Assembly (NCBI RefSeq): GCF_900115715.1
Contig: NZ_FOXM01000020.1
Location: forward strand, 1-52,631
Source: Geopseudomonas sagittaria
Lineage (GTDB): Bacteria > Pseudomonadota > Gammaproteobacteria > Pseudomonadales > Pseudomonadaceae
DNA: 52,631 nucleotides
Direction: 5' to 3'
In this document: piece by piece, positions 7,670 through 16,354 of the stretch
How positions within the stretch are numbered: position 1 is the stretch's first letter
Layout of the letters: the number at the start of each line of letters is the position of its first letter
Notes under the pieces: model-generated
Seen by the model: only the letters and a program-made list of their open reading frames with translations
Told to the model about the DNA's origin: nothing
Databases searched by the model: none
Made by a program: the position numbers and the translations under genes

Positions 7670-8197
7670 TTATTCCGCCTTCTGAATGCTTGACAGCGGC
7701 ACACGGACTTTCTGTTCGCGGTGCAGGATGTTCATCAGCAATACCACCCGCTCGTTACCATCCATCGACAGGAATATGGCCTCCAGTTCGGCGAAGGGGC
7801 CGTTGTTGAGGCGTACCTTGTCGCCAGACTCGAGCAGTGGGCTGGGGGCGGGAGCGCTGCAGCGTTGCTGCAGGCATTCGATCAGCTCCGGGCTGACGGC
7901 CAGCGGCTGGTTGCCGAAGCCGACTACCCGGCTGACGCCACGGGTGGAGCGCAGCGGGGCCCAGTTGTCCTGCTGGCTGAGCTGGATGAACAGGTAACCG
8001 GGGAACAGGGACTCCTCGACCAGCTGCTTTTGCCCGCGCAGCAGGCGTTCGCGGCTGTGCCGCGGGCGGTAGCAGGTGTAGCCCTGGCGGAGCAGGTTTT
8101 CCTCGGCACGCTCGTCTTGGCGCGGTTTGCACTGGACCAGATACCAGGCATGCGGTTGTCGATGCTGGGGCTGTTCCGGCGTGAGTCTGCTGCTCAT
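7670..8197 (-). CDS. rfaH: RfaH, NusG-family operon-specific antiterminator
   Basis: 175 aa. The N-terminal NGN domain ('HAWYLVQCKPRQDERAEENL', 'LFPGYLFIQL', 'LRSTRGVSRVVGFG') is followed by a short C-terminal domain ('SGDKVRLNNGPFAELEAIF', 'VLLMNILHREQKVRVPL'). Length and the 'TRGVS' and 'LLNLI/LLMNI' blocks match E. coli RfaH (162 aa) better than NusG. RfaH binds ops elements in the non-template strand, suppresses pausing and Rho termination and helps ribosome loading on long operons for LPS, capsule and toxins. Two exact ops elements lie in this window. The ATG at 8197 is preceded by AAGGA at a somewhat long spacing; the upstream in-frame extension to 8302 has no family similarity. Divergent from wbpM. 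Confidence 0.93.
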   Translation of the reverse strand: MSSRLTPEQPQHRQPHAWYLVQCKPRQDERAEENLLRQGYTCYRPRHSRERLLRGQKQLVEESLFPGYLFIQLSQQDNWAPLRSTRGVSRVVGFGNQPLAVSPELIECLQQRCSAPAPSPLLESGDKVRLNNGPFAELEAIFLSMDGNERVVLLMNILHREQKVRVPLSSIQKAE

Positions 8198-8431
8198 GCG
8201 ATCTTTCGTCCTTGCCTTTGCCTTTCGGGGGATAGCTGCGCTCTGACAGGCGCGGCTTGGCTCAATCTGCATGATTTTCAGGGATTGCGCCACTTGATGC
8301 ATGCATTGGCAGTATTTTGACGAATCTGATTCTCTATCGATCTGGACTTTTCTGGAATGGCGGCAAAATGACTCATCGTGGGCTACCGTTCCCTTGGAGG
8401 CTTCTCCTCGGAATGGGTAAAGGTGGTTTTC
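8198..8431. other. Divergent rfaH-wbpM intergenic region
   Basis: 234 bp that must hold the start signals for rfaH (leftward) and wbpM (rightward). A TTGACG-like box sits near 8319, but no -10 at good spacing was found, so no promoter is called. The wbpM ribosome-binding site AGGTGG is at 8421-8426. Confidence 0.5.
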
Positions 8432-10486
8432 ATGAGCGGGAATCGGAGTTCGCTACGTCAGCGTCTGTTGACGCTATCCCCTGCCAGGAAGCGCTTGTTG
8501 CAAGTTGCGGCGGATGTGCCGCTGATATGGCTGGCGTTGTGGCTGGCCTTCTATGTGCGCCTCGATGACGCGAACCTGATTCAACCGTTCACCAGCCATG
8601 CCTGGTTGTTCCTGGCCGCGCCGGCGGTGGCTTTGCCATTGCTCATTCGCCTGGGGATGTACCGTGCGGTGATGCGTCGCCTCGGCAACGCTGCGCTGTT
8701 GACGATCGCCAAGGCGGTGACCTTTTCCGCGTTGCTGCTGGGCTTGCTGGTCTTCCTGCGTGGCGACACGGTCAGGGTGATTCCGCCCGCGGTCATCTTC
8801 AATTACTGGTTGCTGAGTCTGCTGCTGATCGGTGGCTTGCGCATCGCCATGCGCCAGTACTTCACGGGGGACTGGTACAACCTGCGCGATCAGGCGTACC
8901 GGCGCCAAGCCGGTTTGCCGAAGGTGGCGATCTATGGGGCGGGTCTGGCCGGCAATCAGTTGGCCCATGCGTTGAGCATGGGCCGTAGCCGCCGCCCGGT
9001 GGCCTTCATCGATGATGATCCGCAGCTGGCCCATCGGGTGATCGCCGGCCTGCCGGTGTATCCGCCGAGCCTGATCGAACGCATCCAGAAGGAAACCGGG
9101 ATCGAGGAGGTGCTCCTGGCCATTCCTTCGGTCTCCCGTGCGCGTCGCCGCGAGATTCTGAACATGCTCCAGTCTTATCCCCTGGCGGTGCGCTCGATGC
9201 CGGATATCGCCGATCTGGCCAGCGGCCGGGTCAAGGTCGAGGATCTGAAGGACGTCGACATCGCCGATCTGCTCGGCCGCGATCCGGTGGCGCCCAAGCC
9301 CGAGCTGCTGGCGCGCTGTATCCGTGCTCAGGTGGTGATGGTGACCGGCGCTGGCGGTTCGATCGGTGCCGAGCTGTGCCGACAGATCCTTGATGGCGAA
9401 CCCTCGGTGCTGATCCTCTTCGATCATTCGGAGTTCAACCTGTACAGCATCCAGCTCGAGCTGGAGCAGCGCATCCGTCAGGCGAACCTGCCGGTGCAGC
9501 TGGTGGCGACCCTCGGTTCGGTGCGCTATCCGGTGCGCATGCTCGAGGTGATGCAAAGCTGGAAGGTGGACACCGTCTACCATGCGGCGGCCTACAAGCA
9601 TGTGCCGATGGTCGAGCACAATGTGGCCGAGGGCGTGCTCAACAACACTCTGGGGACGCTGTATGCCGCCCAGTCGGCCCTGCGTGCCGGGGTGCGCAAC
9701 TTCGTGCTGATTTCCACCGACAAGGCGGTGCGTCCGACCAATGTGATGGGCAGCACCAAGCGCATGGCCGAGCTGGTGCTGCAGGGCTTGGCCCACGAAA
9801 CGTCGGTGACGTTGTACGGCGAGCCGGACCTGCCGGCGCAGCCCAATCACACCCGGTTCATCATGGTGCGCTTCGGCAACGTGCTGGGCTCGTCCGGCTC
9901 GGTGATTCCACTGTTTCGCGAGCAGATCAAGCGCGGCGGGCCGATCACCGTGACGCACCCGGAAATGACCCGCTACTTCATGACCATTCCAGAAGCTGCG
10001 CAGCTGGTGATCCAGGCGGGCTCCATGGGCGAAAGCGGCGATGTGTTCGTGCTGGATATGGGCGAGCCGGTGAAGATTGCTCAGTTGGCGGAGAAGATGG
10101 TGCATCTCTCCGGTTTGACGGTGCGCTCGGCGGCGAACCCGGATGGCGACATCGACATCGAGTTCACCGGCCTGCGCCCGGGGGAGAAGTTGTACGAGGA
10201 GTTGCTGATCGGTGACAACGTGTTGCCGACCGAACACACGATGATCATGCGCGCCAACGAGGCCTGCATGCCGTGGGAGGAACTCAAGGCGCTGATGGTC
10301 GAGATGGTCCAGGCGATCCGCGTGGATGATTACCCGCATGTGCGCCAGTTGCTGTGCCGGATCGTCAGTGGCTATACGCCGGATGCCAACGTCGACTGGC
10401 TGCACTGCCAGGTGGATGTTGCCGAGTCCGCAGCGCAAGCTGTGCGCAATGATGAGGTGATGGTCTCGGGAGGCAGAGGTGCGTAG
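8432..10486 (+). CDS. wbpM: Membrane nucleotide-sugar 4,6-dehydratase (WbpM/FlaA1/CapD family)
   Basis: 684 aa. About four N-terminal transmembrane helices (residues ~20-135) precede a first nucleotide-binding domain ('VAIYGAGLAGNQLA'). The catalytic SDR domain has 'GAGGSIG' at 306-312 and 'STDKAVRPTNVMGSTKRMAE', in which Met439 replaces the usual Tyr ahead of Lys443, as known for this family. WbpM converts UDP-GlcNAc to its 4-keto-6-deoxy derivative, precursor of FucNAc, QuiNAc and related sugars. The start at 8432 follows AGGTGG at 5 bases; an in-frame ATG at 8378 is less well placed. Transcribed alone, opposite to the large wbp operon, with no ops element. No dedicated 4-keto reductase gene is seen in the window. 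Confidence 0.9.
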   Translation: MSGNRSSLRQRLLTLSPARKRLLQVAADVPLIWLALWLAFYVRLDDANLIQPFTSHAWLFLAAPAVALPLLIRLGMYRAVMRRLGNAALLTIAKAVTFSALLLGLLVFLRGDTVRVIPPAVIFNYWLLSLLLIGGLRIAMRQYFTGDWYNLRDQAYRRQAGLPKVAIYGAGLAGNQLAHALSMGRSRRPVAFIDDDPQLAHRVIAGLPVYPPSLIERIQKETGIEEVLLAIPSVSRARRREILNMLQSYPLAVRSMPDIADLASGRVKVEDLKDVDIADLLGRDPVAPKPELLARCIRAQVVMVTGAGGSIGAELCRQILDGEPSVLILFDHSEFNLYSIQLELEQRIRQANLPVQLVATLGSVRYPVRMLEVMQSWKVDTVYHAAAYKHVPMVEHNVAEGVLNNTLGTLYAAQSALRAGVRNFVLISTDKAVRPTNVMGSTKRMAELVLQGLAHETSVTLYGEPDLPAQPNHTRFIMVRFGNVLGSSGSVIPLFREQIKRGGPITVTHPEMTRYFMTIPEAAQLVIQAGSMGESGDVFVLDMGEPVKIAQLAEKMVHLSGLTVRSAANPDGDIDIEFTGLRPGEKLYEELLIGDNVLPTEHTMIMRANEACMPWEELKALMVEMVQAIRVDDYPHVRQLLCRIVSGYTPDANVDWLHCQVDVAESAAQAVRNDEVMVSGGRGA

Positions 10487-10501
10487 TGGCGCGCGGGGCT
10501 G

Positions 10502-10537
10502 ACGCCGATGCGGCCCGTGTACGGGCCGCATCGGCGT
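10502..10537. terminator. Bidirectional terminator between convergent wbpM and the long operon
   Basis: Perfect 17-bp dyad: 'ACGCCGATGCGGCCCGT' (10502-10518) and its complement (10521-10537), loop GT. It lies 16 bp after the wbpM stop and touches the stop codon of the FemAB-like gene (10538). T-runs are short on both sides, so strength is uncertain, but position and symmetry fit a shared terminator for the two convergent units. Confidence 0.75.
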
Positions 10538-11485
10538 TCAATCGTTGAAGTGCCTGAGGAACAGGACGGTCCTGAGCAGCCTCGAAGGAGTCCTGGTGAC
10601 GCAAGAATAGGGCTGTTGTATTGCTCCGAATGCCCGGAAGAAATGCTCTACCGGTTCCAGCATCGAGCCTTCGAAGTCGAAACGCCGGGTGACGGTTGTA
10701 GAGAAGCGTATGGCTTCCCACATGCACAGGCTGGTGGCGCCGCTGTTGCGCAGTTCTGGGTCACCGCCTCCCATCAGGTAGTAGGCACTGTTTTCATCCC
10801 ATATCAGATAGACACCCGCATGACGGCGGCCCAAGTCGTCTTCGGCAATGAATATCTTGCGAGCGTTGCGTGCCCGACACGCGCTGTCGAGTCGTTCTAC
10901 AAGGGGGTCGGAGTTGGGCGCAGACATGCCCTGGCGGGCAAAGGTGAGACGGCTGAGGGCAAGGAACTCGCTGACGCCGAGATCGTCGCGGATGCGGACC
11001 TTGAAGCGATTGCTGGCCTTGCGTATCTCGCGCCTGATGTTCTCCTGCAGATCGCTCCACAGTGCCTGTGGGTCGCTCAGCTCGGGAAGGATGTAGGTGT
11101 AGCGGGTGGTTTGCCTGAAGCCCTGCCAGTACAGGGGCAGACAGATGCTCTGGCTGTAGTGCCAGTTCTGTGCGTAGTGATGGAAACGTGGCAGGCGCTC
11201 GACCAGGGTCTGCATCAGGTCCTGCTGTTGGGAAACCTCCCTGGCATCGTCGGGCCGCAGCCAAGGGCCCAGCGTCTGGGTGAGAGCGGGTTGGGTGAGC
11301 AGGATCAGGCCCAGGCGCCTCTCGGTGTAGTAGGGCAGGGTCGCCATGATCCTGCCGTTTTTTGCCACGGTGATCACGTCCCAGTGCTGCTCGCCGGCGG
11401 TAGCGTCAAGCCACCATGGTTGGCTGAAAATCGGGATGGATTTTTCGCTTTCGCATAGGCGGCGATAGGCATCTTTGTTGTTCAC
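10538..11485 (-). CDS. FemAB/BioF2-like GNAT acyltransferase, copy 1
   Basis: 315 aa, cytoplasmic, no signal peptide. It shows the tandem-GNAT layout of FemAB-related proteins: N-terminal half 'FSQPWWLDATAGEQHWDV', 'LTQPALTQTLGPWLRP', 'HYAQNWHYSQ', 'YWQGFRQTTRYTY'; C-terminal half 'FIAEDDLGRRHAGVYLIWD' and 'FDFEGSMLEPVEHFFRAFGA', ending 'TPSRLLR'. FemAB proteins transfer aminoacyl groups from tRNA; related BioF2-type acetyltransferases in polysaccharide loci probably modify sugars. The motifs match the gene at 26147-27196 closely, so the two are paralogues within one operon. Last gene of the 25-kb leftward unit, its stop abutting the terminator. Substrate unknown. Confidence 0.83.
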   Translation of the reverse strand: MNNKDAYRRLCESEKSIPIFSQPWWLDATAGEQHWDVITVAKNGRIMATLPYYTERRLGLILLTQPALTQTLGPWLRPDDAREVSQQQDLMQTLVERLPRFHHYAQNWHYSQSICLPLYWQGFRQTTRYTYILPELSDPQALWSDLQENIRREIRKASNRFKVRIRDDLGVSEFLALSRLTFARQGMSAPNSDPLVERLDSACRARNARKIFIAEDDLGRRHAGVYLIWDENSAYYLMGGGDPELRNSGATSLCMWEAIRFSTTVTRRFDFEGSMLEPVEHFFRAFGAIQQPYSCVTRTPSRLLRTVLFLRHFND

Positions 11486-11602
11486 GACTCAGTCCCAAAG
11501 ACCCTGCGAGGGGCTTGAAAGGATCGGAGGTATCCCTGCCCTCGAGCGTGCGGCGCGCGTTGACTGCCCACGCGTCGCTCGGGGGCGGTTTCGTGAATCC
11601 TT

Positions 11603-13645
11603 TCAGTTTCTGCTCTGGGTTGGCCGTCGGGGGACGATCAGGGTGGGTGGGAAGATGTCGGGGGATGTCCTTGCCAGCTTCTCGTGCAGTTCGTTGGTGA
11701 GGGAAAGCACATAGAGCACGTTCAGGTGCTCGGCGTCCCTGTACATCAGGTGGTCGTTGGTGACGGTCATGCAGGTCCTCTGCGTGCAGAAGAACTCCGA
11801 CATGTCGATGAGGTTCAGGTTGCTGAGCGTGCGCAAGTGGGCAATGGAGGGGTCGATGCTCGACAGCGACTGCTCGCGCGGCTTGGCGCAGGCCAGCGCA
11901 TCCTCCGGATGTCGGGCTACGCAGGTGGCGGCATCGAAGTCGAACGCGGGGTTGTCGCGGATGGCGATCACCTTGATGCCCAGGCTTTCCAGCTTTTTCC
12001 ACTGTTGCACGTATGACGGGGGGACATGCTCCGGCGATTCGGCCAGGGTCGCCCTCGTCGAGTTGGTGATCACGGCCAGTGGCTTGAGCAGGCTCAACTC
12101 TTCGACCAACTGTCTGTTCCACTCCATGCACGAGGGATCCGAGTCGGGCAGGGCGCCGAGCGGGCAGGAGCTTTTGGTGATGTTGAGGATCTTCAGCCGA
12201 CCTTGCTTGCCGATGGTGTCCAGCGCGGGTAGCCACTGCGCCGCGTGCGAGCCGCCGACCAGGGCGACCGAGGCTTGGGAGTGCCGGTCGCCATAGGTGC
12301 AGATCCTCACCTCCGGCGAGGTGATGTCCTGGTGGCAGCCATCGGTGTAGGCATCGGGCAGCAGCTCCTTCACGGTGACCAGCTCGTCATGCGGGATATG
12401 GCTGGCATCCTGCCGTTCGTCGGGGCGGCTGACGTCGTTGATTATCGCCTGCTGCAGGTTGTAGTGGCTTTGGCTGGCGATGGTGCTCTGGATGTAATAG
12501 CTCCAGGTGGCCGCAGTGGCGAGCACGGGAGTCAGGAAGGCACCGCCGATCAGGTAGGGAGCCCATGCCTTGCCGGCTTGGTACTTCTTTTTGCGGATCG
12601 GCTCCTCGATGTAGCGGTTCGTCGCCATGGCCAGCACGACGGCAAGCAGGATGATTGCCAAACCCAGCGGCAGGCTCAGGTGGCTGTTGCCGGTGTATTC
12701 GATGGTGAACGCCAGCAGCGGCCAGTGCCAGAGGTAGATACCAAAGGAAACTTTGCCTAGGGCTTTCAGCCAGGGGTGGGACAGCAGCCGCTTGGCTGGC
12801 GTCTGCGAGCTTCCCGCGCCGGAGATGATCAGCAGGACAGCGGCGGTTACCGGGATGATGGCGATGTATCCCGGGAACTTCATGGACTCGCTCACCAGAA
12901 TGCCGCACAGCAGCAGGGCGGATATTCCGATCAGGCCCAGGGCGTTGCGCAGGGCGGCGTTGAGCTGCAGGTACGGGAGCAGAAAGGCCAGAAGTACTCC
13001 GGCAAAGAACTCCCATGCCCGTGCGCCGGGGTTGAAATAGGCGCTCACCGGGTTGCTGGTGGTTTCCACCACCGAGTACAGGAAGGATGCCGCGATGACC
13101 ACGGCGATGGCCGTGATGAAGGGGAGAGTCGAGTTGGGCCTTTTCGACAGGCCGAGGACCAGGGCCAGGATCAGCGGCAGGAAGACGTAGAACTGCACCT
13201 GGATGGACAGGGCCCAGAACTGCTGCACGGGGCTGGGGGGCAGCTCCCGCGCCAGGTAGTCCACCGAGTTGCGCATCAGGCCGATGTTTTCGATCTGCAG
13301 GGCGCTGAAGGTGACCTCCTTGATGAACTGGCTCCACAGTGGTTCCGGTACGAAGAAGTAGCCTAGGAACAGGGTGGCGAGCAATACGGTGCAGGCCGAG
13401 GGGGCGATCCGTTTCACCAGGTTGCCCCAGAACACGAACGGTTGAATCCTGTTCGTGCTTTCGAGCTGGCGGATCAGTACGCCCGTCATCAGGAAGCCCG
13501 ACATGACGAAGAACACGTCCACGCCCCCAGATACCTTGTGGATCCAGATGTGATACAGGGCGATCAGGATTGCGCCGATGGCGCGAACACCCTGTATGTC
13601 ATCTCTATAGGTATCTTGTGGGTTTATCCAAGGTGCTGAGACCAT
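11603..13645 (-). CDS. OafA-type membrane acyltransferase with C-terminal SGNH domain
   Basis: 680 aa. The N-terminal acyltransferase-3 domain has about ten membrane helices and the motifs 'IQGVRAIGAILIALYHIW' and 'SGGVDVFFVMSGFLMTG'. From about residue 430 there is a periplasmic SGNH hydrolase-like domain ('VALVGGSHAAQWLPAL', and near the end 'DAEHLN', giving the catalytic Asp-His pair). Such proteins (OafA, peptidoglycan and O-antigen acetyltransferases) move acetyl groups across the membrane and O-acetylate glycans. In this operon it most likely O-acetylates the repeat unit. The start at 13645 is the first in frame; its ribosome-binding site is weak. Spacing to neighbours about 100-120 bp. 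Confidence 0.88.
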   Translation of the reverse strand: MVSAPWINPQDTYRDDIQGVRAIGAILIALYHIWIHKVSGGVDVFFVMSGFLMTGVLIRQLESTNRIQPFVFWGNLVKRIAPSACTVLLATLFLGYFFVPEPLWSQFIKEVTFSALQIENIGLMRNSVDYLARELPPSPVQQFWALSIQVQFYVFLPLILALVLGLSKRPNSTLPFITAIAVVIAASFLYSVVETTSNPVSAYFNPGARAWEFFAGVLLAFLLPYLQLNAALRNALGLIGISALLLCGILVSESMKFPGYIAIIPVTAAVLLIISGAGSSQTPAKRLLSHPWLKALGKVSFGIYLWHWPLLAFTIEYTGNSHLSLPLGLAIILLAVVLAMATNRYIEEPIRKKKYQAGKAWAPYLIGGAFLTPVLATAATWSYYIQSTIASQSHYNLQQAIINDVSRPDERQDASHIPHDELVTVKELLPDAYTDGCHQDITSPEVRICTYGDRHSQASVALVGGSHAAQWLPALDTIGKQGRLKILNITKSSCPLGALPDSDPSCMEWNRQLVEELSLLKPLAVITNSTRATLAESPEHVPPSYVQQWKKLESLGIKVIAIRDNPAFDFDAATCVARHPEDALACAKPREQSLSSIDPSIAHLRTLSNLNLIDMSEFFCTQRTCMTVTNDHLMYRDAEHLNVLYVLSLTNELHEKLARTSPDIFPPTLIVPRRPTQSRN

Positions 13646-13747
13646 TTTGATGCCTATATGCGGGGGTGACGAAAAACACTGGTGATCAGAGCAAGCGGCG
13701 CGGGGTCAGGATTGCCAGGTGAATCCGCCGCCGCCATTTTGGCGTTC

Positions 13748-15199
13748 TCATCGGTAGATCTCGCGAAACAGAACGAAATAGCGGCCGCCGATAAATGCGG
13801 CGGTGATGGCCAGGAAAAGCAGCCAGGCGGGATGCCCGGGGAACATGGCCATTGCGATCAGCAGCGGCAAGATGCAGGCCACGGCCCACAGCAGGGCATG
13901 GCCGGTAGGGCGGAGCAGGCTGCCCAAGCTGTTGCCGGCGGAGTGGTTGATCCACAGCAGCGGCCAGATCCAGCACAGTGCACTGCCGAGCGAGAACAGC
14001 GCGATGGTCATTTCCAGGCTATCCAGCATGGCCCCGATGATGATGGTGGCGGTGCGGGTGGCCAGCAGCACGGCCTGGAACAGCAGCTCCAGTTTCTGCC
14101 TTTCCATGACATCGAACAGAGAACTCAGTGGCGAGGCCACGAAGGTCATGTACAGCCAGGGCACCATCCACTGGGCGAAATAGCCCGCATCGTGCCACTG
14201 CTCGCCGAACACCAGGGTAAACAGCTCAGGGGCGATCAGCAGCAGGACCAGCGCGGGCGGCATGGCGATGTGCGCCAGGCGTTCGTGGACCTTCGCCACC
14301 AGCGGGGCCAGGCGCTGTTTCCTGTGCGCCTCGGCCGCATTGGCGAGAAACACGCCGCCGATGGCGGTGCCGATGACCGCCATGGGAATGCCCAGCACCC
14401 GTTGCGCCAGGGTATAGAGACCTGCGGCGGCCGGGCTGAACAGGGCGGCGAGCATCAGCGGCGGCAGCTGGGTGCCGGCGGTATTGAACAGCCCCGCCCA
14501 GGTCGAGAACAGCGGAAAGCGCCGATAGCGGCGGGCGGCAGCGAGGATGCCGGCAGCGGATACCCGCTTGAGGCTCGGGCTTCTCACCAGGTGCCGGCCC
14601 AGGGCGAGGCAGCCCATGCCATGCCCGCTGGCGTGACCGAGCAGCAGGGCGACGGGACCCAGTTTGTAGCCCAGCAGCTGGAGTGTCAGCGTGGTGAAGA
14701 CCTGCTTGATACGCGTGCCGGCGATGTCCCGGAAATTCTTGTGGCGCACAGCCCAGTAATGGAGTGCCAGATAGATGCCGCCGAAGAAAACGCCCGCCGG
14801 CAAGAGCCAGAGATAGGCGGAAAGCAGCGGCACACCGAGCAGATGCGCGATGGCATCGCCGGCGAAATACACCAGTATGGCGCTGAACAGGCTGGTGCCG
14901 GTTACGACCAGCAGACATAAGACCGTGACGTTCGCCGCTACCTGCTCATCCTCCGGCAGCGGGATGGCGATCTCGTAGCGCAGGCCGGCCACCACGAGAA
15001 ACAGGGCCAGCAGACCGCCATACACCGCCAGCAGGCCGAAGTCTTCCGGAGTGAACAACCGGGTCAGCAGGGGGGCGGCCAGCACCATCATCATCTGCGC
15101 GCCCGCGGTCCCGCCGACCAGCACGCTGACACCGCGGGCGAAGGGCGCCTTGGGCAGCAGCCTGCCGGCGGTTGCACTCAGTTGCCGGATCAAGCGCAT
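13748..15199 (-). CDS. Wzx-like lipid-linked oligosaccharide flippase
   Basis: 483 aa with about 12-14 hydrophobic helices spread over the whole length and the N-terminal pattern 'VLVGGTAGAQMMMVLAAPLL...FTPEDFGLLAVY' typical of the polysaccharide-biosynthesis (MOP/Wzx) family. Such proteins flip undecaprenyl-diphosphate-linked repeat units to the periplasm. It overlaps wbpE by 10 bp, so the two are probably translationally coupled. A Wzy-like polymerase (21089-22228) and Wzc-like co-polymerases in the same operon complete a Wzx/Wzy system. Confidence 0.85.
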   Translation of the reverse strand: MRLIRQLSATAGRLLPKAPFARGVSVLVGGTAGAQMMMVLAAPLLTRLFTPEDFGLLAVYGGLLALFLVVAGLRYEIAIPLPEDEQVAANVTVLCLLVVTGTSLFSAILVYFAGDAIAHLLGVPLLSAYLWLLPAGVFFGGIYLALHYWAVRHKNFRDIAGTRIKQVFTTLTLQLLGYKLGPVALLLGHASGHGMGCLALGRHLVRSPSLKRVSAAGILAAARRYRRFPLFSTWAGLFNTAGTQLPPLMLAALFSPAAAGLYTLAQRVLGIPMAVIGTAIGGVFLANAAEAHRKQRLAPLVAKVHERLAHIAMPPALVLLLIAPELFTLVFGEQWHDAGYFAQWMVPWLYMTFVASPLSSLFDVMERQKLELLFQAVLLATRTATIIIGAMLDSLEMTIALFSLGSALCWIWPLLWINHSAGNSLGSLLRPTGHALLWAVACILPLLIAMAMFPGHPAWLLFLAITAAFIGGRYFVLFREIYR

Positions 15200-16317
15200 G
15201 TGCTCCGCAACACCTTGGCGATGGCCTGCAGGTCATCCTCGCGCAGATAGGGATGCATCGGCAGACTCAGCACCTGCTCCGCCACGGCATCACCTACCGG
15301 CAGAATAGCGCCAGGATCAGCCACGGCCGGTTGCTTGTTCAGCGGCAGCGGATAGTGCACGGCGGTGGGGATTCCCGCTGCCTCGAGTTGTGCCTGGACG
15401 GCTGCGCGGTCGGCCACGCGCAGGGTGTACTGGGCGTAGACGCTGGTGTTGTACGGCTGGATCCAGGGAGTGGCCAGGACACCTGGCAGAGCGCTCTCGG
15501 CGTAGTCGCCCGCCTCGCCTGCGCTGCTGAGCAGCTGCTTGTAGCTGGCGGCGACCTGCTGGCGCAGCTGGATCTCCTCGTCGAGAATTTCCAGCTTGGG
15601 CAAGAGGATGGCGGCCTGCAGGGTATCCAGGCGGCTGTTCACCCCGACGCGGATGTGATGGTAGCGGCGATCCTGGCCGTGCCGGGCGATCTGGCGCATG
15701 ACGGTGGCCAGTTCGTCGTCGTTGGTGAAGATCGCCCCGCCGTCGCCATAGCAGCCCAGCGGTTTGCTGGGGAAGAAGCTGGTGCAGGCGATGGTGGTCA
15801 GGTTGCAGGAACGCCGGCCCTTGTAGGTGGCGCCGAAGCTCTGCGCCGCATCTTCGATCACCGGGATGCCGTGGCGCTTGGCAATCGCGTTGATGGTGTC
15901 GAAGTCGGCGCACTGACCGTACAGCGATACCGGGATGATCGCCCGGGTGCGTGGGGTGATCGCCGCTTCCAGCACGCGCGGGTTGAGGGTGTAGGTGTGC
16001 GGCTCGATATCCACGTACACCGGCCGGGCGCCGAGCTGGGCGACGGTTTCGGCGGTGGCGATGTAGGTGAAGCCGGGGCTGATCACCTCGTCGCCGGGGC
16101 CGATGCCCAGGGCCATCTGCGCGATCTGCAGGGCGTCGGTACCGTTGGCGCAGGTGATGCAGTAGCGCGCGCCGACGAAGGCGGCGAGTCTCTCTTCCAG
16201 TTCGGCCACCTCCGGGCCGAGGATGTACTGACCGTGCTCGAGGACACGTCGAATGCCGGCTTCGATACTGTCCCTGATCCGGGCTTGCTGGGCTTGCAGG
16301 TCGATGAATTCGATCAT
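15190..16317 (-). CDS. wbpE: UDP-3-keto-GlcNAcA aminotransferase WbpE
   Basis: 375 aa, DegT/DnrJ/EryC1 family PLP aminotransferase. 'GQYILGPEVAELEERLAAFV', 'CANGTDALQIAQMALG' and 'EDAAQSFGATYKG' fit the fold. The PLP lysine is Lys185 in 'SFFPSKPLGCYGDGGA', and 'RVGVNSRLDTLQAAIL' follows. From memory the protein matches P. aeruginosa WbpE almost block by block. It transaminates UDP-3-keto-GlcNAcA, made by WbpB, with glutamate. The start at 16317 (MIEFIDLQAQQ) matches WbpE; ten more upstream residues are possible. It lies far from wbpA, wbpB and wbpD, about 10 kb down the same operon. Confidence 0.93.
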   Translation of the reverse strand: MIEFIDLQAQQARIRDSIEAGIRRVLEHGQYILGPEVAELEERLAAFVGARYCITCANGTDALQIAQMALGIGPGDEVISPGFTYIATAETVAQLGARPVYVDIEPHTYTLNPRVLEAAITPRTRAIIPVSLYGQCADFDTINAIAKRHGIPVIEDAAQSFGATYKGRRSCNLTTIACTSFFPSKPLGCYGDGGAIFTNDDELATVMRQIARHGQDRRYHHIRVGVNSRLDTLQAAILLPKLEILDEEIQLRQQVAASYKQLLSSAGEAGDYAESALPGVLATPWIQPYNTSVYAQYTLRVADRAAVQAQLEAAGIPTAVHYPLPLNKQPAVADPGAILPVGDAVAEQVLSLPMHPYLREDDLQAIAKVLRSTCA

Positions 16318-16354
16318 TTCTCGGGCGTCCACGAGGCATGGTGGCAAAGTCTAT

